The notes: generated by a model not told the origin, from the sequence alone. A DNA stretch of 54,764 nucleotides from CAZTAK01 sp964611585 (GCA_964611585.1 CAZTAK010000012.1:1-54764); one strand, 5' to 3'. Counted from the first letter of the stretch, positions 1 through 8,224 are shown. Numbers and translations: made by a program.

Positions 1-228
<228 letters not shown>

Positions 229-289
229 TTTTTTCTTTTTGCTGACGACCTTACGGGCGGCGCGCAGGCCGCCGGTCGGCCGAACGCGC

Positions 290-964
290 TCAACCGACCT
301 CCAGTTCGGCCAGCTCATAGGTCGCCTGGTAGATGGGATAGGCGATCTTCACCGGGATGATATCGTCGCCGACACACCACAACTCTTCGTTGGCCGGGTG
401 TGGATCGCCGAGCATAAAGGCGAAGTGGTCGGCATTAAAGGTGCCGGCGGGAACGGTGATTTCCTCTTCGCCGTAATATTCGGCAGTGAGATCGTGCGAG
501 GACAGCATCGGCCCGGTCCCGCCATCCGGCGCCGGCGATGACATCAGGATGTTCCAGCTCTGGCGCTTCGGTCCGGATTTGTCGAATTGCGACAGGTGCC
601 ACATGTCGCAGATGATGGGATGGGCGCCGAACGAACGCGGACGCGCGGTCCGCTCGATTCGCTGGCGGATGCGGCCCTCGGCGGCGGTGAAACCTTCGCA
701 CTCGCCACCGGCTTCGTCGAACCGGAACCATGTCGAGCCGACGAACCGGTCGTGAATCGTGAGGCGCACGAAACAGTCCAGCGGCAACCAGTTCTCATCG
801 ACCGAGTAGGTGACGTCGCGCAGGACGTCATGATCGTCCATCTCGCACATGGCGCGAAACGTGCGCCCGCCATTTTTGTGCTTGGTGATGGTGAACCATT
901 CGCGGCCGGTTTCCTCTCCTTCGCGCAAATATAATATTTTTCCGCGTGTGGTCGTATGGCGCAT
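290..964 (-). CDS. Hypothetical protein, 224 aa, DUF3108-like C-terminal end
   Basis: I do not recognise a named family with certainty. The protein is soluble, without signal peptide or membrane segment, and acidic. The C-terminal third has an EEITVPAGTFNADHF stretch followed by ELWCVGDDIIPVKIAY and a closing beta-rich YQATYELAEL. This resembles the strand pattern of DUF3108-type beta-barrel proteins, where a 'vPAGtF...' strand precedes a 'lW...d...P(v)k' strand. The resemblance is by eye only. The start has a GAGAGG ribosome site a few bases upstream. It converges on rnpB. Other possibilities are a lipocalin-like binding protein or an uncharacterised conserved family. Confidence 0.65.
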   Translation of the reverse strand: MRHTTTRGKILYLREGEETGREWFTITKHKNGGRTFRAMCEMDDHDVLRDVTYSVDENWLPLDCFVRLTIHDRFVGSTWFRFDEAGGECEGFTAAEGRIRQRIERTARPRSFGAHPIICDMWHLSQFDKSGPKRQSWNILMSSPAPDGGTGPMLSSHDLTAEYYGEEEITVPAGTFNADHFAFMLGDPHPANEELWCVGDDIIPVKIAYPIYQATYELAELEVG

Positions 965-1173
965 GGCGGCCTCTCTTTCTACTGCCGGCCAGCTTGGCCC
1001 GGCGTTCGGCGAATTACGTCGCAGCCCAATAAGCGTCGCCGTCTTTCGTCGGACGAGGCTTTGGCTTGCCTTTTGAGCCGTCCCCCTCTGGAATAGACTT
1101 GTGAGGCTTGGGCGGAGTGTTGAGCATTCACTCTAGCACTTCGTCTTCACTTGGCTCTTTGGGGGATTTAGGC

Positions 1174-1347
1174 ATGGGCGACCAAGGCAAATCTTCGGAT
1201 CAGGTCGTTGCTCCATTCAATGGCGTGTTTTCCCTTGACCATTTGGAAGAGGGAAAGGCGCTTCTCCATATCCCCCTTCCGGGATCTGGCCGTCCTTATT
1301 GGACGTATCGCTGTCCAGTGGGGATCGTTCGAGTGATACATGAATGA
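1174..1347 (+). CDS. Possible small protein, 57 aa
   Basis: The frame opens with an ATG preceded by GGGGGA at a suitable distance and ends in TGA inside the start of the next gene (ATGAATGA at 1340-1347), which would couple the two genes. The peptide has no recognisable domain; it holds a central LEEGKALLHIPLPGSG segment and a C-terminal WTYRCPVGIVRV. Base composition is less GC-rich than the dcw genes. It could be a spurious frame, a real coupled partner, or the front of a gene split by a frameshift. The frame stays open further upstream to a TTG at 1108, but the ATG has the better ribosome site. Confidence 0.3.
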   Translation: MGDQGKSSDQVVAPFNGVFSLDHLEEGKALLHIPLPGSGRPYWTYRCPVGIVRVIHE

Positions 1348-1864
1348 GATCATTCAAACCACCTTGGATGGGTTCAAGCGAGACGATCCAAAATGGAAGC
1401 GTCAGCCCTTTGTGAAGCGCAAGGAGCTGTACCGAGACTTGATGGTCGAGTACGCGACGCAATACTGCCCCCACGAAACCCCCGCCTTACGGCAGGTCGC
1501 GGCTGATTCTGGCGATCTTCATTGGAGGCGCAACACTGTGGTGCATGGCTCGGTCGCCATTCTTGGGGAGAAGGACGACAAGTCTCCCACAGGACACAGC
1601 CCCGTCTTCAAAGCGCGGGGATGGCACAAAGGTAAACCGACCGAGATCGATTTGGATGAGCCAACGCTCACTACACTCTGGCACGACATAGCGCACCTCG
1701 GCGGCGCGCTCATGACTGTGTATCTACAGATGGGCGGAGTCGCGTCGGGTCCAATCGTGATAATCGAAGATAGAGAGTTCTTACAAGGTCCCCGAGCCGG
1801 TAGTTTTCGGACTGTTCCCATTCCAAGTAAGCGTCCACTCCCGCCTGACTCATCTGAGGAGTAA
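1340..1864 (+). CDS. Hypothetical protein, 174 aa, with a HEPN-like RNxxxH motif
   Basis: I do not recognise the family. The protein is mostly helical, with no signal peptide. At residues about 59-66 it carries RRNTVVHG, which fits the R-x4-H signature found in many HEPN-fold proteins, often RNases or toxin-related helical domains. A second helix (TLWHDIAHLGGALMTVYLQ) follows near residues 110-130, and the tail is Pro/Ser rich. The motif is short and could be chance, so a HEPN assignment is only a hypothesis. Codon use is less GC-biased than in the neighbouring dcw genes, which suggests transfer. The stop codon sits in a small AGTAAC-TTCG-GTTACT hairpin (1860-1875). Confidence 0.55.
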   Translation: MNEIIQTTLDGFKRDDPKWKRQPFVKRKELYRDLMVEYATQYCPHETPALRQVAADSGDLHWRRNTVVHGSVAILGEKDDKSPTGHSPVFKARGWHKGKPTEIDLDEPTLTTLWHDIAHLGGALMTVYLQMGGVASGPIVIIEDREFLQGPRAGSFRTVPIPSKRPLPPDSSEE

Positions 1865-1954
1865 CTTCGGTTACTTCGGCGGCGCGGTCAGCCTCGGGTT
1901 GAGCGCGATCTGCGTTTGTCACCGATACAATCGCCCCCGTTTGGACTTTGCCGC

Positions 1955-2188
1955 TTACACAGGGGGGAACGGTTGCCACTCCGCAATCTCTTCCAGTGTT
2001 CGATGCGCGCCGCGGCACTTGGCCAAGAGTACCAGTAGCTCTTTCCCGCTCAGGCCGATCAATACGCGCTCGCCGCCTGGTGTGTGGACGCCGAGGCCAA
2101 GTTGCTTTCTTTCGTGATCGGCCACGACTTCAATGACCGCCGCTTCGTACGTCTTGTCAGGATCAAAAGGATGCTGGTGGTTTTCCAT
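1955..2188 (-). CDS. Hypothetical small protein, 77 aa
   Basis: Unrecognised. The start is supported by GGAGAAA about five bases upstream of ATG. The peptide begins MENHQHPFDPDKTYEAAVIE, continues with a beta-like VVADHERKQLGLGVHT segment and ends in a helical GKELLVLLAKCRGAHRTLEEIAE segment. There is no signal peptide or membrane span. It lies in the same rnpB-mraZ interval as the other orphan small genes and is on the same strand as the gene at 2411-2692, with about 220 bases between them. Confidence 0.5.
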   Translation of the reverse strand: MENHQHPFDPDKTYEAAVIEVVADHERKQLGLGVHTPGGERVLIGLSGKELLVLLAKCRGAHRTLEEIAEWQPFPPV

Positions 2189-2410
2189 AACCGTTTCTCC
2201 AAAAACCCGTATGCCCCTCTATTGTAAGGGGTTTTGGCAGGCCGCGTATCCCCGCCGGGACGGGCGGCTCTCAGTTACCGGCTCTTCCGTTGGACAGCAC
2301 ACTATCGCGGCAGGCGTTTTCTAAGCGGCTGCGGGCGGCGCGCCCGTCCTTGAAAACCGGATCGTCGAGGTCGGGCAGGGAAGAAGGGCCAAACCCGGCA
2401 AGGGGGGATA

Positions 2411-2692
2411 TTATTGCGGGTCCTCCTCCAGACCGCCGTCGATCACGCCCTGAAACCATGCGGGAACGTCGGGCTGTTCGTCCTTCTCCAGATGCTGGAG
2501 CAACAGCAACAGGGGGTGGTGTTTCGGCAAATCTCTTTGGTCTTCGGGGATGCTCTCAAACGCTCGGCGGTAGGCGTCGCGCGCGGTTTCAATTCTCAAG
2601 ACGCCGCGCTGGTCGAGTTCGCGGATCAGGATTATGAGGAGCGCAAGCGTGGCGCCGATTTGCTCTGTCGTTTCCCGTTCGCTCATGTCCAT
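2411..2692 (-). CDS. Hypothetical protein, about 93 aa, downstream of two SOS boxes
   Basis: Unrecognised acidic, helical protein. Near the N-terminus is an IGATLALLIILIRELD segment, too short for a certain membrane span. It is followed by ARDAYRRAFESIPEDQRD, a Leu-rich HHPLLLLLQHLEKDE stretch and an acidic end. I chose the ATG at 2692 because GGGGA lies upstream; in-frame starts at 2686 and 2734 are possible. Its interest lies in position: reading upstream on this strand one meets two exact GTTC-N7-GTTC direct repeats, the alphaproteobacterial LexA-site form, about 140 and 220 bases away. It is therefore a candidate SOS-induced gene of unknown function. Confidence 0.5.
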   Translation of the reverse strand: MDMSERETTEQIGATLALLIILIRELDQRGVLRIETARDAYRRAFESIPEDQRDLPKHHPLLLLLQHLEKDEQPDVPAWFQGVIDGGLEEDPQ

Positions 2693-2829
2693 GACATCAA
2701 TTCCCCAGTACGCACGCGAAACCCGTGTGCTCACTCAAAAGCCGTGGCCCACTCGAAAACCGTGTGCCTGTCGGAGTATCGGGCTTTTGTATGTCAAGTG
2801 TATGAACGTCCGGCGTTTCTTCGCGCTAA

Positions 2830-2844
2830 GAACAAATATAGAAC
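2830..2844 (-). promoter_or_regulatory. LexA (SOS) box, exact GTTC-N7-GTTC
   Basis: On the minus strand the sequence is GTTC-TATATTT-GTTC, a perfect match to the direct-repeat LexA operator of alphaproteobacteria. The TATATT inside the spacer could serve as a -10 element, with TTGCCC 16 bases upstream on the same strand as a weak -35. A LexA dimer here would block that promoter. The target is most simply the minus-strand gene at 2411-2692. Confidence 0.65.
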
Positions 2845-2907
2845 TTCGACAATTCCGGGCAAGTTCCGATCCCGGTTTTTGTCCGGGTGGGGTTGAATTC
2901 ACACTAG

Positions 2908-2922
2908 GAACATAGACGGAAC
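2908..2922 (-). promoter_or_regulatory. Second LexA (SOS) box, exact GTTC-N7-GTTC
   Basis: On the minus strand the sequence is GTTC-CGTCTAT-GTTC, again an exact GTTC-N7-GTTC repeat in the same orientation as the first. The two sites start 78 bases apart. Two perfect sites in one intergenic interval are unlikely by chance in high-GC DNA, although the distance to mraZ (about 285 bases) leaves open which transcript they control. Confidence 0.6.
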
Positions 2923-3067
2923 ACATTTCCGCCCAGATTGGGGCGTAGAAACCGCCCCGATTCGATTTGGTAGCGGCGGGCAGGCCGTCGCTGCTGCCAA
3001 TTCGGGACTTCAGTTCCGGGCGATAACACTTTGGTAAACCCCAAAAATTACTTGAACTCCATTGACG

Positions 3068-3102
3068 CCCATAAAATGTCATGATAACCCATATCGTCCC
3101 AT
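3068..3102 (-). promoter_or_regulatory. Probable MraZ operator, CCCAT repeats with 10-bp period
   Basis: CCCAT occurs at 3068, 3088 and 3098, with a degenerate GTCAT at 3078, so four units share a strict 10-base period. Read on the other strand this is ATGGG separated by 5-base spacers. MraZ of E. coli is known to bind consecutive TGGGN repeats with 5-base spacers upstream of its own gene. The array overlaps promoter-like TTGAAC/TTGACG hexamers, so MraZ binding would repress the dcw promoter. Autoregulation is inferred from the family. The repeats run opposite to the gene direction. Confidence 0.65.
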
Positions 3103-3206
3103 AGCGCCTCAGCTAGCGATTCGGCGTGTCCGTTCCGCTGGCGACCGACAGCGGACCTTGGCAGGGGGGCCGGGACAGAGGACCGGAGCAAGGCCGAGGA
3201 GGCGGC

Positions 3207-3674
3207 ATGGCGCTGTTCACGTCCACATACGTCAACAAGGTGGACCGCAAGGGGCGGGTCTCGGTCCCGGCGCCGTTTCGTATGGCGCTGGCCGGGCAGT
3301 CGTTTGCCGGCATCGTCGTGTTTCCGTCGTTCGTCCACGCCGCCCTCGATGGCGCCGGGATCGACCTGCTGGAGAACCTCGCCCGCAGCGTCGACCGGTT
3401 CGATCCCTTTACCGACGAACACGACGCCTTCGCCACCACCATCTTCGGCGATTCCCATCAACTGCCGTTCGATGCCGAGGGGCGCGTGGTCTTGCCCGAG
3501 AATCTGATCGCCCATGCCGGCATCACCGAGCACGCGGCATTTCTCGGCCGCGGCGGCACCTTTCAGGTATGGGAACCGGAAGCGCTTTCCGCCTACAAGG
3601 CCGAGGCCCTGAAACGCGCGCGCGCCGAACGCGCCGCCCTCAGGCGCCATCCCGGCGCGGAGACCGGCGCATGA
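3207..3674 (+). CDS. mraZ: MraZ, transcriptional regulator of the dcw cluster
   Basis: MraZ is a ring-forming DNA-binding protein with two AbrB-like SpoVT halves that represses its own operon. The 155-residue length is typical. The first half opens MALFTSTYVNKVDRKGRVSV, including the family D-x-K-G-R motif, and the second half repeats it as FDAEGRVVLPENL near residue 92. I chose this ATG because GAGGAGG lies just upstream and the protein then starts like its relatives; the frame is open to 3126 but that extension looks non-coding. It is the first gene of the cluster, and its stop overlaps the rsmH start (ATGA). The CCCAT array upstream is its likely operator. Confidence 0.95.
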   Translation: MALFTSTYVNKVDRKGRVSVPAPFRMALAGQSFAGIVVFPSFVHAALDGAGIDLLENLARSVDRFDPFTDEHDAFATTIFGDSHQLPFDAEGRVVLPENLIAHAGITEHAAFLGRGGTFQVWEPEALSAYKAEALKRARAERAALRRHPGAETGA

Positions 3675-4660
3675 ACCTCGCGCCCGGCCCCGCCGAGCCC
3701 GGCCACATTCCGGTGATGCTGAACCCTGTTCTCGATGCGATTGCGCCTGCCGACGGCGACGTGCTGATCGACGGCACTTTCGGCGGCGGCGGTTACGCCC
3801 GCGCCTTTCTCGACCATGCCGATTGCCGTGTGCTCGGCATTGACCGCGACCCGGTGGCGGTGGCGCGCGGCCGCCAGTTGGAGTCCGAATACCCGGGACG
3901 CTTTGACGTGGTCCAGGGGCGCTATTCGGAAATGGAAGAGGCGATGCGCCTGCACGAAATCCGCACCGTCAACGGCGTCGTCTTCGATCTCGGGCTGTCG
4001 TCGTTTCAGATCGACGACCCGATGCGCGGATTTTCCTTTCAGGGCGACGGCCCGCTCGACATGCGCATGGAAGGCGAAGGCATGACCGCCGCCGAGTTCG
4101 TCAACTCGGCGGACGAGCACGTCATCGCCGATACCATCTGGCGCTACGGTGAAGACCGGCGCTCGCGCGCCATTGCCCGCGCCATCATCGCCGCGCGCGA
4201 AGAAAGCCCGATCGAAAGCACCCGGGTGCTGGCCGATATTGTCGCCCGCGCCGTCGGCGGCGGCGCCAAGGGCCGCATTCATCCCGCGACGCGCACGTTT
4301 CAGGCGTTGCGCATCCACATCAACGAAGAACTCGGGCCGGACGGCGAACTCGCGCGCGGTCTCAGGGCGGCGGAACGGGTGCTGGCGCCCGAGGGGCGTC
4401 TGGCGGTGGTGTCCTTTCATTCCCTCGAAGACCGTACGGTCAAACAGTTTCTTACCCAGCGCTCGGGCCGCAGTGCCGGCGAAAGCCGCCACCTCCCGCC
4501 CGCCGCGCCGCCACCGGCGCCCACTTTCCGCCCGTTGTTTCGGGGTGTACGCAAACCGGAAGCGGGCGAAATCTCCGCCAACCCACGGGCGCGCTCGGCC
4601 CGGCTGCGGGCGGCGGTGCGAACCACGGCCCCGAACTGGCCGGTGGACGCTGCCCCATGA
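3671..4660 (+). CDS. rsmH: 16S rRNA m4C1402 N4-methyltransferase
   Basis: RsmH (MraW) uses S-adenosylmethionine to methylate N4 of C1402 in the ribosomal P site of 16S rRNA. The 329-residue protein starts with a GHIPVMLNPVLDAI segment and the SAM-binding loop IDGTFGGGGYARAF at about residues 33-46. The family motifs VVFDLGLSSFQIDDPMRGFS and, near the C-terminus, VVSFHSLEDRTVKQF and NPRARSARLRA are all present. It overlaps mraZ by ATGA and ftsL by ATGA, so it is translated with the division genes. No truncation or missing motif is seen. Confidence 0.97.
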   Translation: MNLAPGPAEPGHIPVMLNPVLDAIAPADGDVLIDGTFGGGGYARAFLDHADCRVLGIDRDPVAVARGRQLESEYPGRFDVVQGRYSEMEEAMRLHEIRTVNGVVFDLGLSSFQIDDPMRGFSFQGDGPLDMRMEGEGMTAAEFVNSADEHVIADTIWRYGEDRRSRAIARAIIAAREESPIESTRVLADIVARAVGGGAKGRIHPATRTFQALRIHINEELGPDGELARGLRAAERVLAPEGRLAVVSFHSLEDRTVKQFLTQRSGRSAGESRHLPPAAPPPAPTFRPLFRGVRKPEAGEISANPRARSARLRAAVRTTAPNWPVDAAP

Positions 4661-5070
4661 TCCGCCCGGTCACCATCACCGCGCTGGTTCTGACCGCGGT
4701 CTTGTCTTACGGGCTCTACGAGCTCAAGGACGAGGTACGCGGGCGCGAAGCAGAGCTGCGGGCGCTCAAGGACGCCGTCGCCGAAGAAAAGGAATCGCTT
4801 CGCGTGCTGGCGGCGGAGTGGAGTTATCTCAATCGGCCCGATCGCCTCGCTGCGATGGCGGGGCGCTATCTTGAGCTCGTGCCCCTCAAGGCCGGACAGG
4901 TGCAGGGGCTCGACGCAATTCCGTTGCGCGATCCCGAGTCAACGCCGCTCGCCGGATTGCCCGCGGTTGGCCCTGAATCGGCGGTGGGCGAAGGGGCCAC
5001 GCGCTTCGTTGGCGGCGTTGCGGTGCCGGTGCACAAACCCCGCCCGCCGTCGCCCGGGGCCCGGCAATGA
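4657..5070 (+). CDS. ftsL: FtsL, divisome membrane protein
   Basis: FtsL is a bitopic inner-membrane protein that, with FtsB and FtsQ, activates the FtsW-FtsI septal synthase. The 137-residue protein has one N-terminal membrane segment (ITALVLTAVLSYGLYEL) and then a charged coiled-coil region (KDEVRGREAELRALKDAV), matching the family plan. The LAAEWSYLNRPDRLAAMAGRYLEL stretch is the alphaproteobacterial FtsL signature. The Pro/Ala-rich periplasmic tail after residue 85 is longer than in E. coli FtsL. Primary sequence is weakly conserved in this family; position between rsmH and ftsI, with ATGA overlaps on both sides, makes the call secure. Confidence 0.92.
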   Translation: MIRPVTITALVLTAVLSYGLYELKDEVRGREAELRALKDAVAEEKESLRVLAAEWSYLNRPDRLAAMAGRYLELVPLKAGQVQGLDAIPLRDPESTPLAGLPAVGPESAVGEGATRFVGGVAVPVHKPRPPSPGARQ

Positions 5071-6758
5071 CGGCTGAATCCCAGGTCTATGCGCGCGGCG
5101 AAGACCGCCAGGTCCGCCTCGACGGTGCCGCCAAGGAAGCGCTCACCCGCACCCACGCGCGCCTCACCGCGGTCGCCGGCATCTTCGCGCTTGGCTTTCT
5201 TGTTCTGGCCGGGCGGGTGGTGCAACTGACCCTGGTGCACGATCTGGTTCGCCCCGCGGCGCCGGTGCTCGCGAGCGAATCGCCGCGGCCCGATATCGTC
5301 GACCGCAACGGCGTTCTTCTAGCGACGACCCTGCACGCGGTTTCGCTGTTCGCCGACTCCCGCGCCGTGCCCGATCCGCGCGCCACGGCGTTGGAGCTGG
5401 CCGCCATCCTTCCGGAGCTTGACCCGGTGGTGACCGAGGCGCGCCTGGCCTCGGGCCAGTCCTTCGTCTGGATCCGGCGCAAGCTGACGCCGCGCCAGCA
5501 GGACGCGGTCAACCGCCTTGGCATCCCCGGACTCAATTTTCAGTCCGAACCGCGGCGGCTCTATCCGCAGGGGAGAGAAGCCGCGCACGTTCTTGGCTAT
5601 GCCGGGATCGACAACGAGGGCCTCGCCGGCATCGAGAAATCGATCGACGGCGGGGCACCGGTCAAGCGGCGCGACTCAGGCGTCGCGACAGTCGGCCTTT
5701 CGATCGACATCCGCATCCAGCACGCGGTGCGCGAAGAGCTTGCGCGCTCGGTTGGAGAATTCAGCGCCATCGGGGCGGCCGCCGTTGTGCTCGACGTGAA
5801 GACCGGTGAAACCCTCGCCCTGGTTTCACTGCCCGACTTCGACCCCAACGACCTGTCCGATTCGCTGCCCGACCAGCGCTTCAACCGGGCTGCGCTCGGC
5901 GTCTATGAAATGGGTTCGACGTTCAAGGCGTTCACGCTCGCCAATGCGCTCGAACTCGGCACCGTCGATCTCGATTCAGGTTACGACGCCAGCGAGCCGC
6001 TGCACGTCGCCCGATTCCTGATCCGCGACGATCATGCTCAGAACCGCTGGCTGTCGGTGCCGGAAATCTTCATCTATTCGTCCAATATCGGCGCCGCCAA
6101 AATGGCTCTCGACATCGGCACCGAGCGCCAGCGCGATTTTCTCGGCCGGCTCGGTCTGTTGCAGCGCGCCGAAATCGAGATTCCCGAAATCGGGATGCCG
6201 CTGGTTCCCGAACCGTGGCGCGAAATCAACACCATGACGATTGCTTTCGGCCACGGGCTTGCGGTGTCGCCGGTGCAACTGGCGGTCGGATTTTCGAGCC
6301 TGGTCAACGGCGGCGTCGCCGTGGTTCCAACCCTGTTCAAGCGCATCCCCGGCGAGGCGGTGCCGGGCGTACGCGTAATTTCCGAATCCGTCTCGCAGGA
6401 CATGCGGCGCCTGCTGCACCGGGCCGTCGAAGAGGGCACCGGAAAACAGGCGGCGGCGCCCGGTTACCTGGTCGGCGGAAAGACCGGCACCGCGGAAAAG
6501 GCGAATGCCGGCGGATACAACGGCCGCGCCCTAATTTCGTCGTTCGTCGGAATTTTTCCCATCACCGATCCGCAATTCGTCGTTCTGGTCATGCTCGACG
6601 AACCCAAGGGCAACGAATCGACGTTCAACTACGCCGCTGCCGGGTGGAACGCGGCGCCCACCGTCGGCCGCATCATCGCGCGCATTGGACCGATGCTGGG
6701 GGTTGCCCCGGTCGACGAGGCCGACCGCAGCATGCTGGCTGCCGCGTGGAAACCGTGA
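5067..6758 (+). CDS. ftsI: FtsI (PBP3), septal peptidoglycan transpeptidase
   Basis: FtsI cross-links peptidoglycan at the division septum as the partner of FtsW. The 563-residue protein has one membrane anchor near residues 33-55, a non-catalytic pedestal, and a class B penicillin-binding transpeptidase domain. The catalytic motifs are intact: S-T-F-K at residues 284-287, S-S-N at 338-340 and K-T-G-T at 472-475. ATGA overlap with ftsL. Downstream, its stop codon lies within an AAGGAGG ribosome site that serves murE. It is a beta-lactam target. Confidence 0.97.
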   Translation: MTAESQVYARGEDRQVRLDGAAKEALTRTHARLTAVAGIFALGFLVLAGRVVQLTLVHDLVRPAAPVLASESPRPDIVDRNGVLLATTLHAVSLFADSRAVPDPRATALELAAILPELDPVVTEARLASGQSFVWIRRKLTPRQQDAVNRLGIPGLNFQSEPRRLYPQGREAAHVLGYAGIDNEGLAGIEKSIDGGAPVKRRDSGVATVGLSIDIRIQHAVREELARSVGEFSAIGAAAVVLDVKTGETLALVSLPDFDPNDLSDSLPDQRFNRAALGVYEMGSTFKAFTLANALELGTVDLDSGYDASEPLHVARFLIRDDHAQNRWLSVPEIFIYSSNIGAAKMALDIGTERQRDFLGRLGLLQRAEIEIPEIGMPLVPEPWREINTMTIAFGHGLAVSPVQLAVGFSSLVNGGVAVVPTLFKRIPGEAVPGVRVISESVSQDMRRLLHRAVEEGTGKQAAAPGYLVGGKTGTAEKANAGGYNGRALISSFVGIFPITDPQFVVLVMLDEPKGNESTFNYAAAGWNAAPTVGRIIARIGPMLGVAPVDEADRSMLAAAWKP

Positions 6759-6769
6759 AGGAGGCGGCA

Positions 6770-8224
6770 TTGAAACTGTCGACACTGGTCGACCATCTGC
6801 CGGAAGCGCGCGCGCCCGAGGTTCTGGGCTTGTCCGCCGACAGCCGCGGAATCGAGCCGGGTTTCCTGTTCGCGGCGCTGCCCGGAACCGAAACCGACGG
6901 CACCAACTATATCGACGACGCCATCGGCCAGGGTGCAGTCGCGGTTCTGGCGGCCACCGGCACCCAGCTTCGCCACCCCGGCGTGGCTCTGATTACGGAC
7001 GACAATCCGCGTCGCCGGTACGCCGAACTTGCGGCCCGCTTCTACCCCCGCGTGCCCGAAGTCCTGGCCGCCGTCACCGGTACCAACGGCAAGACTTCAG
7101 TGGCGTGGTTCACGCGGCAGATCTGGCAACACCTGGACGTTCCGGCGGCGAGTCTGGGCACCCTCGGGCTGCACGGTCCCGAAATCGAGCTGACCGCGTC
7201 GCTGACGACGCCGGAACCGGTGTTGCTGCACCGGCTGTTGAGCGAGATTTCGGAACTCGGCATCGGTCATGTTGCGATGGAAGCCTCGAGCCATGGCCTC
7301 GATCAGTTCCGCCTTGACGGGCTCCGGTTCAAGGCAGCCGCTTTCACCAATCTCAGCCACGATCATCTCGATTACCACGGCACCGAGACCGATTATCTTG
7401 CGGCCAAGCGGCGCCTGTTCGCGGACCTGCTGCTGCCCGGCGGCACCGCGGTCCTGAACGCGGACGAGCCCCAATCGGCGTCGCTTGCCGATCTGTGCCG
7501 GGCGCGCGGCGCGGACGTCGTGAGTTTCGGCGTATCGCCGGGCGCCGATCTGCGGATCGCGAACTGGAGTGCGGACGAATCCGGCCAGACCTTCGATCTT
7601 GCCGCGTCCGGCATGACGGAAAACATTCACCTCGATTTGTTCGGCGCATTCCAGGCGATGAACGCCGTTTGTGCCCTCGCCCTCGTGGTGGCGTGCGGCG
7701 CCGAGACCGTCACCGCGGCGGCGGCCTTGCCGGGCCTTGCCGGCGCGCCCGGGCGCATGGAACGCGTTGCCCGGACCCCGGACGGCGGCGGCATCTTCGT
7801 CGATTACGCCCACACGCCCGCCGCCTTGCATGCGGCCCTCGAGGCGGCGCGCGACCATACCGCCGGACAGCTTAGTGTCGTGTTCGGGTGTGGCGGCGAC
7901 CGCGACCGCGAAAAACGGGCGCCCATGGGGCGCATCGCCGCCGAGCTCGCCGACCATGTCATCGTCACCGACGACAACCCGCGCACCGAAGACGCGGCCG
8001 AAATCCGCGCGGAAATATTGTCGGCGAGTCCCGGCGCCTCGGAATTGGCCGACCGCGCCGAAGCGATCCACCGCGCCGCCACCGATCTCGATGCGGGCGA
8101 TTCGCTACTGATCGCCGGCAAGGGCCACGAGAGCGGACAGATCGTTAACGCCGAGGTGCGGCCCTTCGACGACTGCACCGTGGCACGCGAGGCCGCCGCC
8201 AATCTGGCCGGGGACTGGTCGTGA
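6770..8224 (+). CDS. murE: UDP-MurNAc-L-Ala-D-Glu:meso-DAP ligase
   Basis: MurE adds the third amino acid of the peptidoglycan stem peptide in the cytoplasm. The ATP loop TGTNGKTS lies at residues 103-110 and the DNPR motif at 402-405; DNPR is the meso-diaminopimelate-selective form, so the wall is DAP type. I chose the TTG start because AAGGAGG precedes it by five bases. A GTG at 6755 overlapping the ftsI stop (GTGA) is the alternative and would add five residues. The 484-residue length is typical. The stop overlaps the murF start. Confidence 0.95.
   Translation: MKLSTLVDHLPEARAPEVLGLSADSRGIEPGFLFAALPGTETDGTNYIDDAIGQGAVAVLAATGTQLRHPGVALITDDNPRRRYAELAARFYPRVPEVLAAVTGTNGKTSVAWFTRQIWQHLDVPAASLGTLGLHGPEIELTASLTTPEPVLLHRLLSEISELGIGHVAMEASSHGLDQFRLDGLRFKAAAFTNLSHDHLDYHGTETDYLAAKRRLFADLLLPGGTAVLNADEPQSASLADLCRARGADVVSFGVSPGADLRIANWSADESGQTFDLAASGMTENIHLDLFGAFQAMNAVCALALVVACGAETVTAAAALPGLAGAPGRMERVARTPDGGGIFVDYAHTPAALHAALEAARDHTAGQLSVVFGCGGDRDREKRAPMGRIAAELADHVIVTDDNPRTEDAAEIRAEILSASPGASELADRAEAIHRAATDLDAGDSLLIAGKGHESGQIVNAEVRPFDDCTVAREAAANLAGDWS

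Larger units (their letters stand above)
2693..3206. other. Regulatory interval upstream of mraZ
   Basis: I find no convincing gene in this stretch; the frames open here lack ribosome sites and family-like sequence. It contains two LexA-type direct repeats (2830-2844 and 2908-2922), a GGGGCG/CGCCCC hairpin near 2944-2962, and a 10-bp-period CCCAT array (3068-3102). Promoter-like TTGAAC (3052) and TTGACG (3062) hexamers lie at the front edge of that array. The minus-strand gene at 2411-2692 and the dcw cluster on the plus strand are transcribed away from this region. Confidence 0.6.

Noticed and set aside
1710..2018. Minus-strand frame of 102 codons overlapping the end of the 174-aa gene
   Set aside because: No ribosome site; it overlaps a better-supported gene on the other strand. 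A short EWEQSENYRLGDLVRTLYLRL stretch is suggestive but not enough.
6215..6769. Upstream extension of the murE frame within ftsI
   Set aside because: The extension is an alternative-frame reading of the transpeptidase domain; AAGGAGG marks the true start region.
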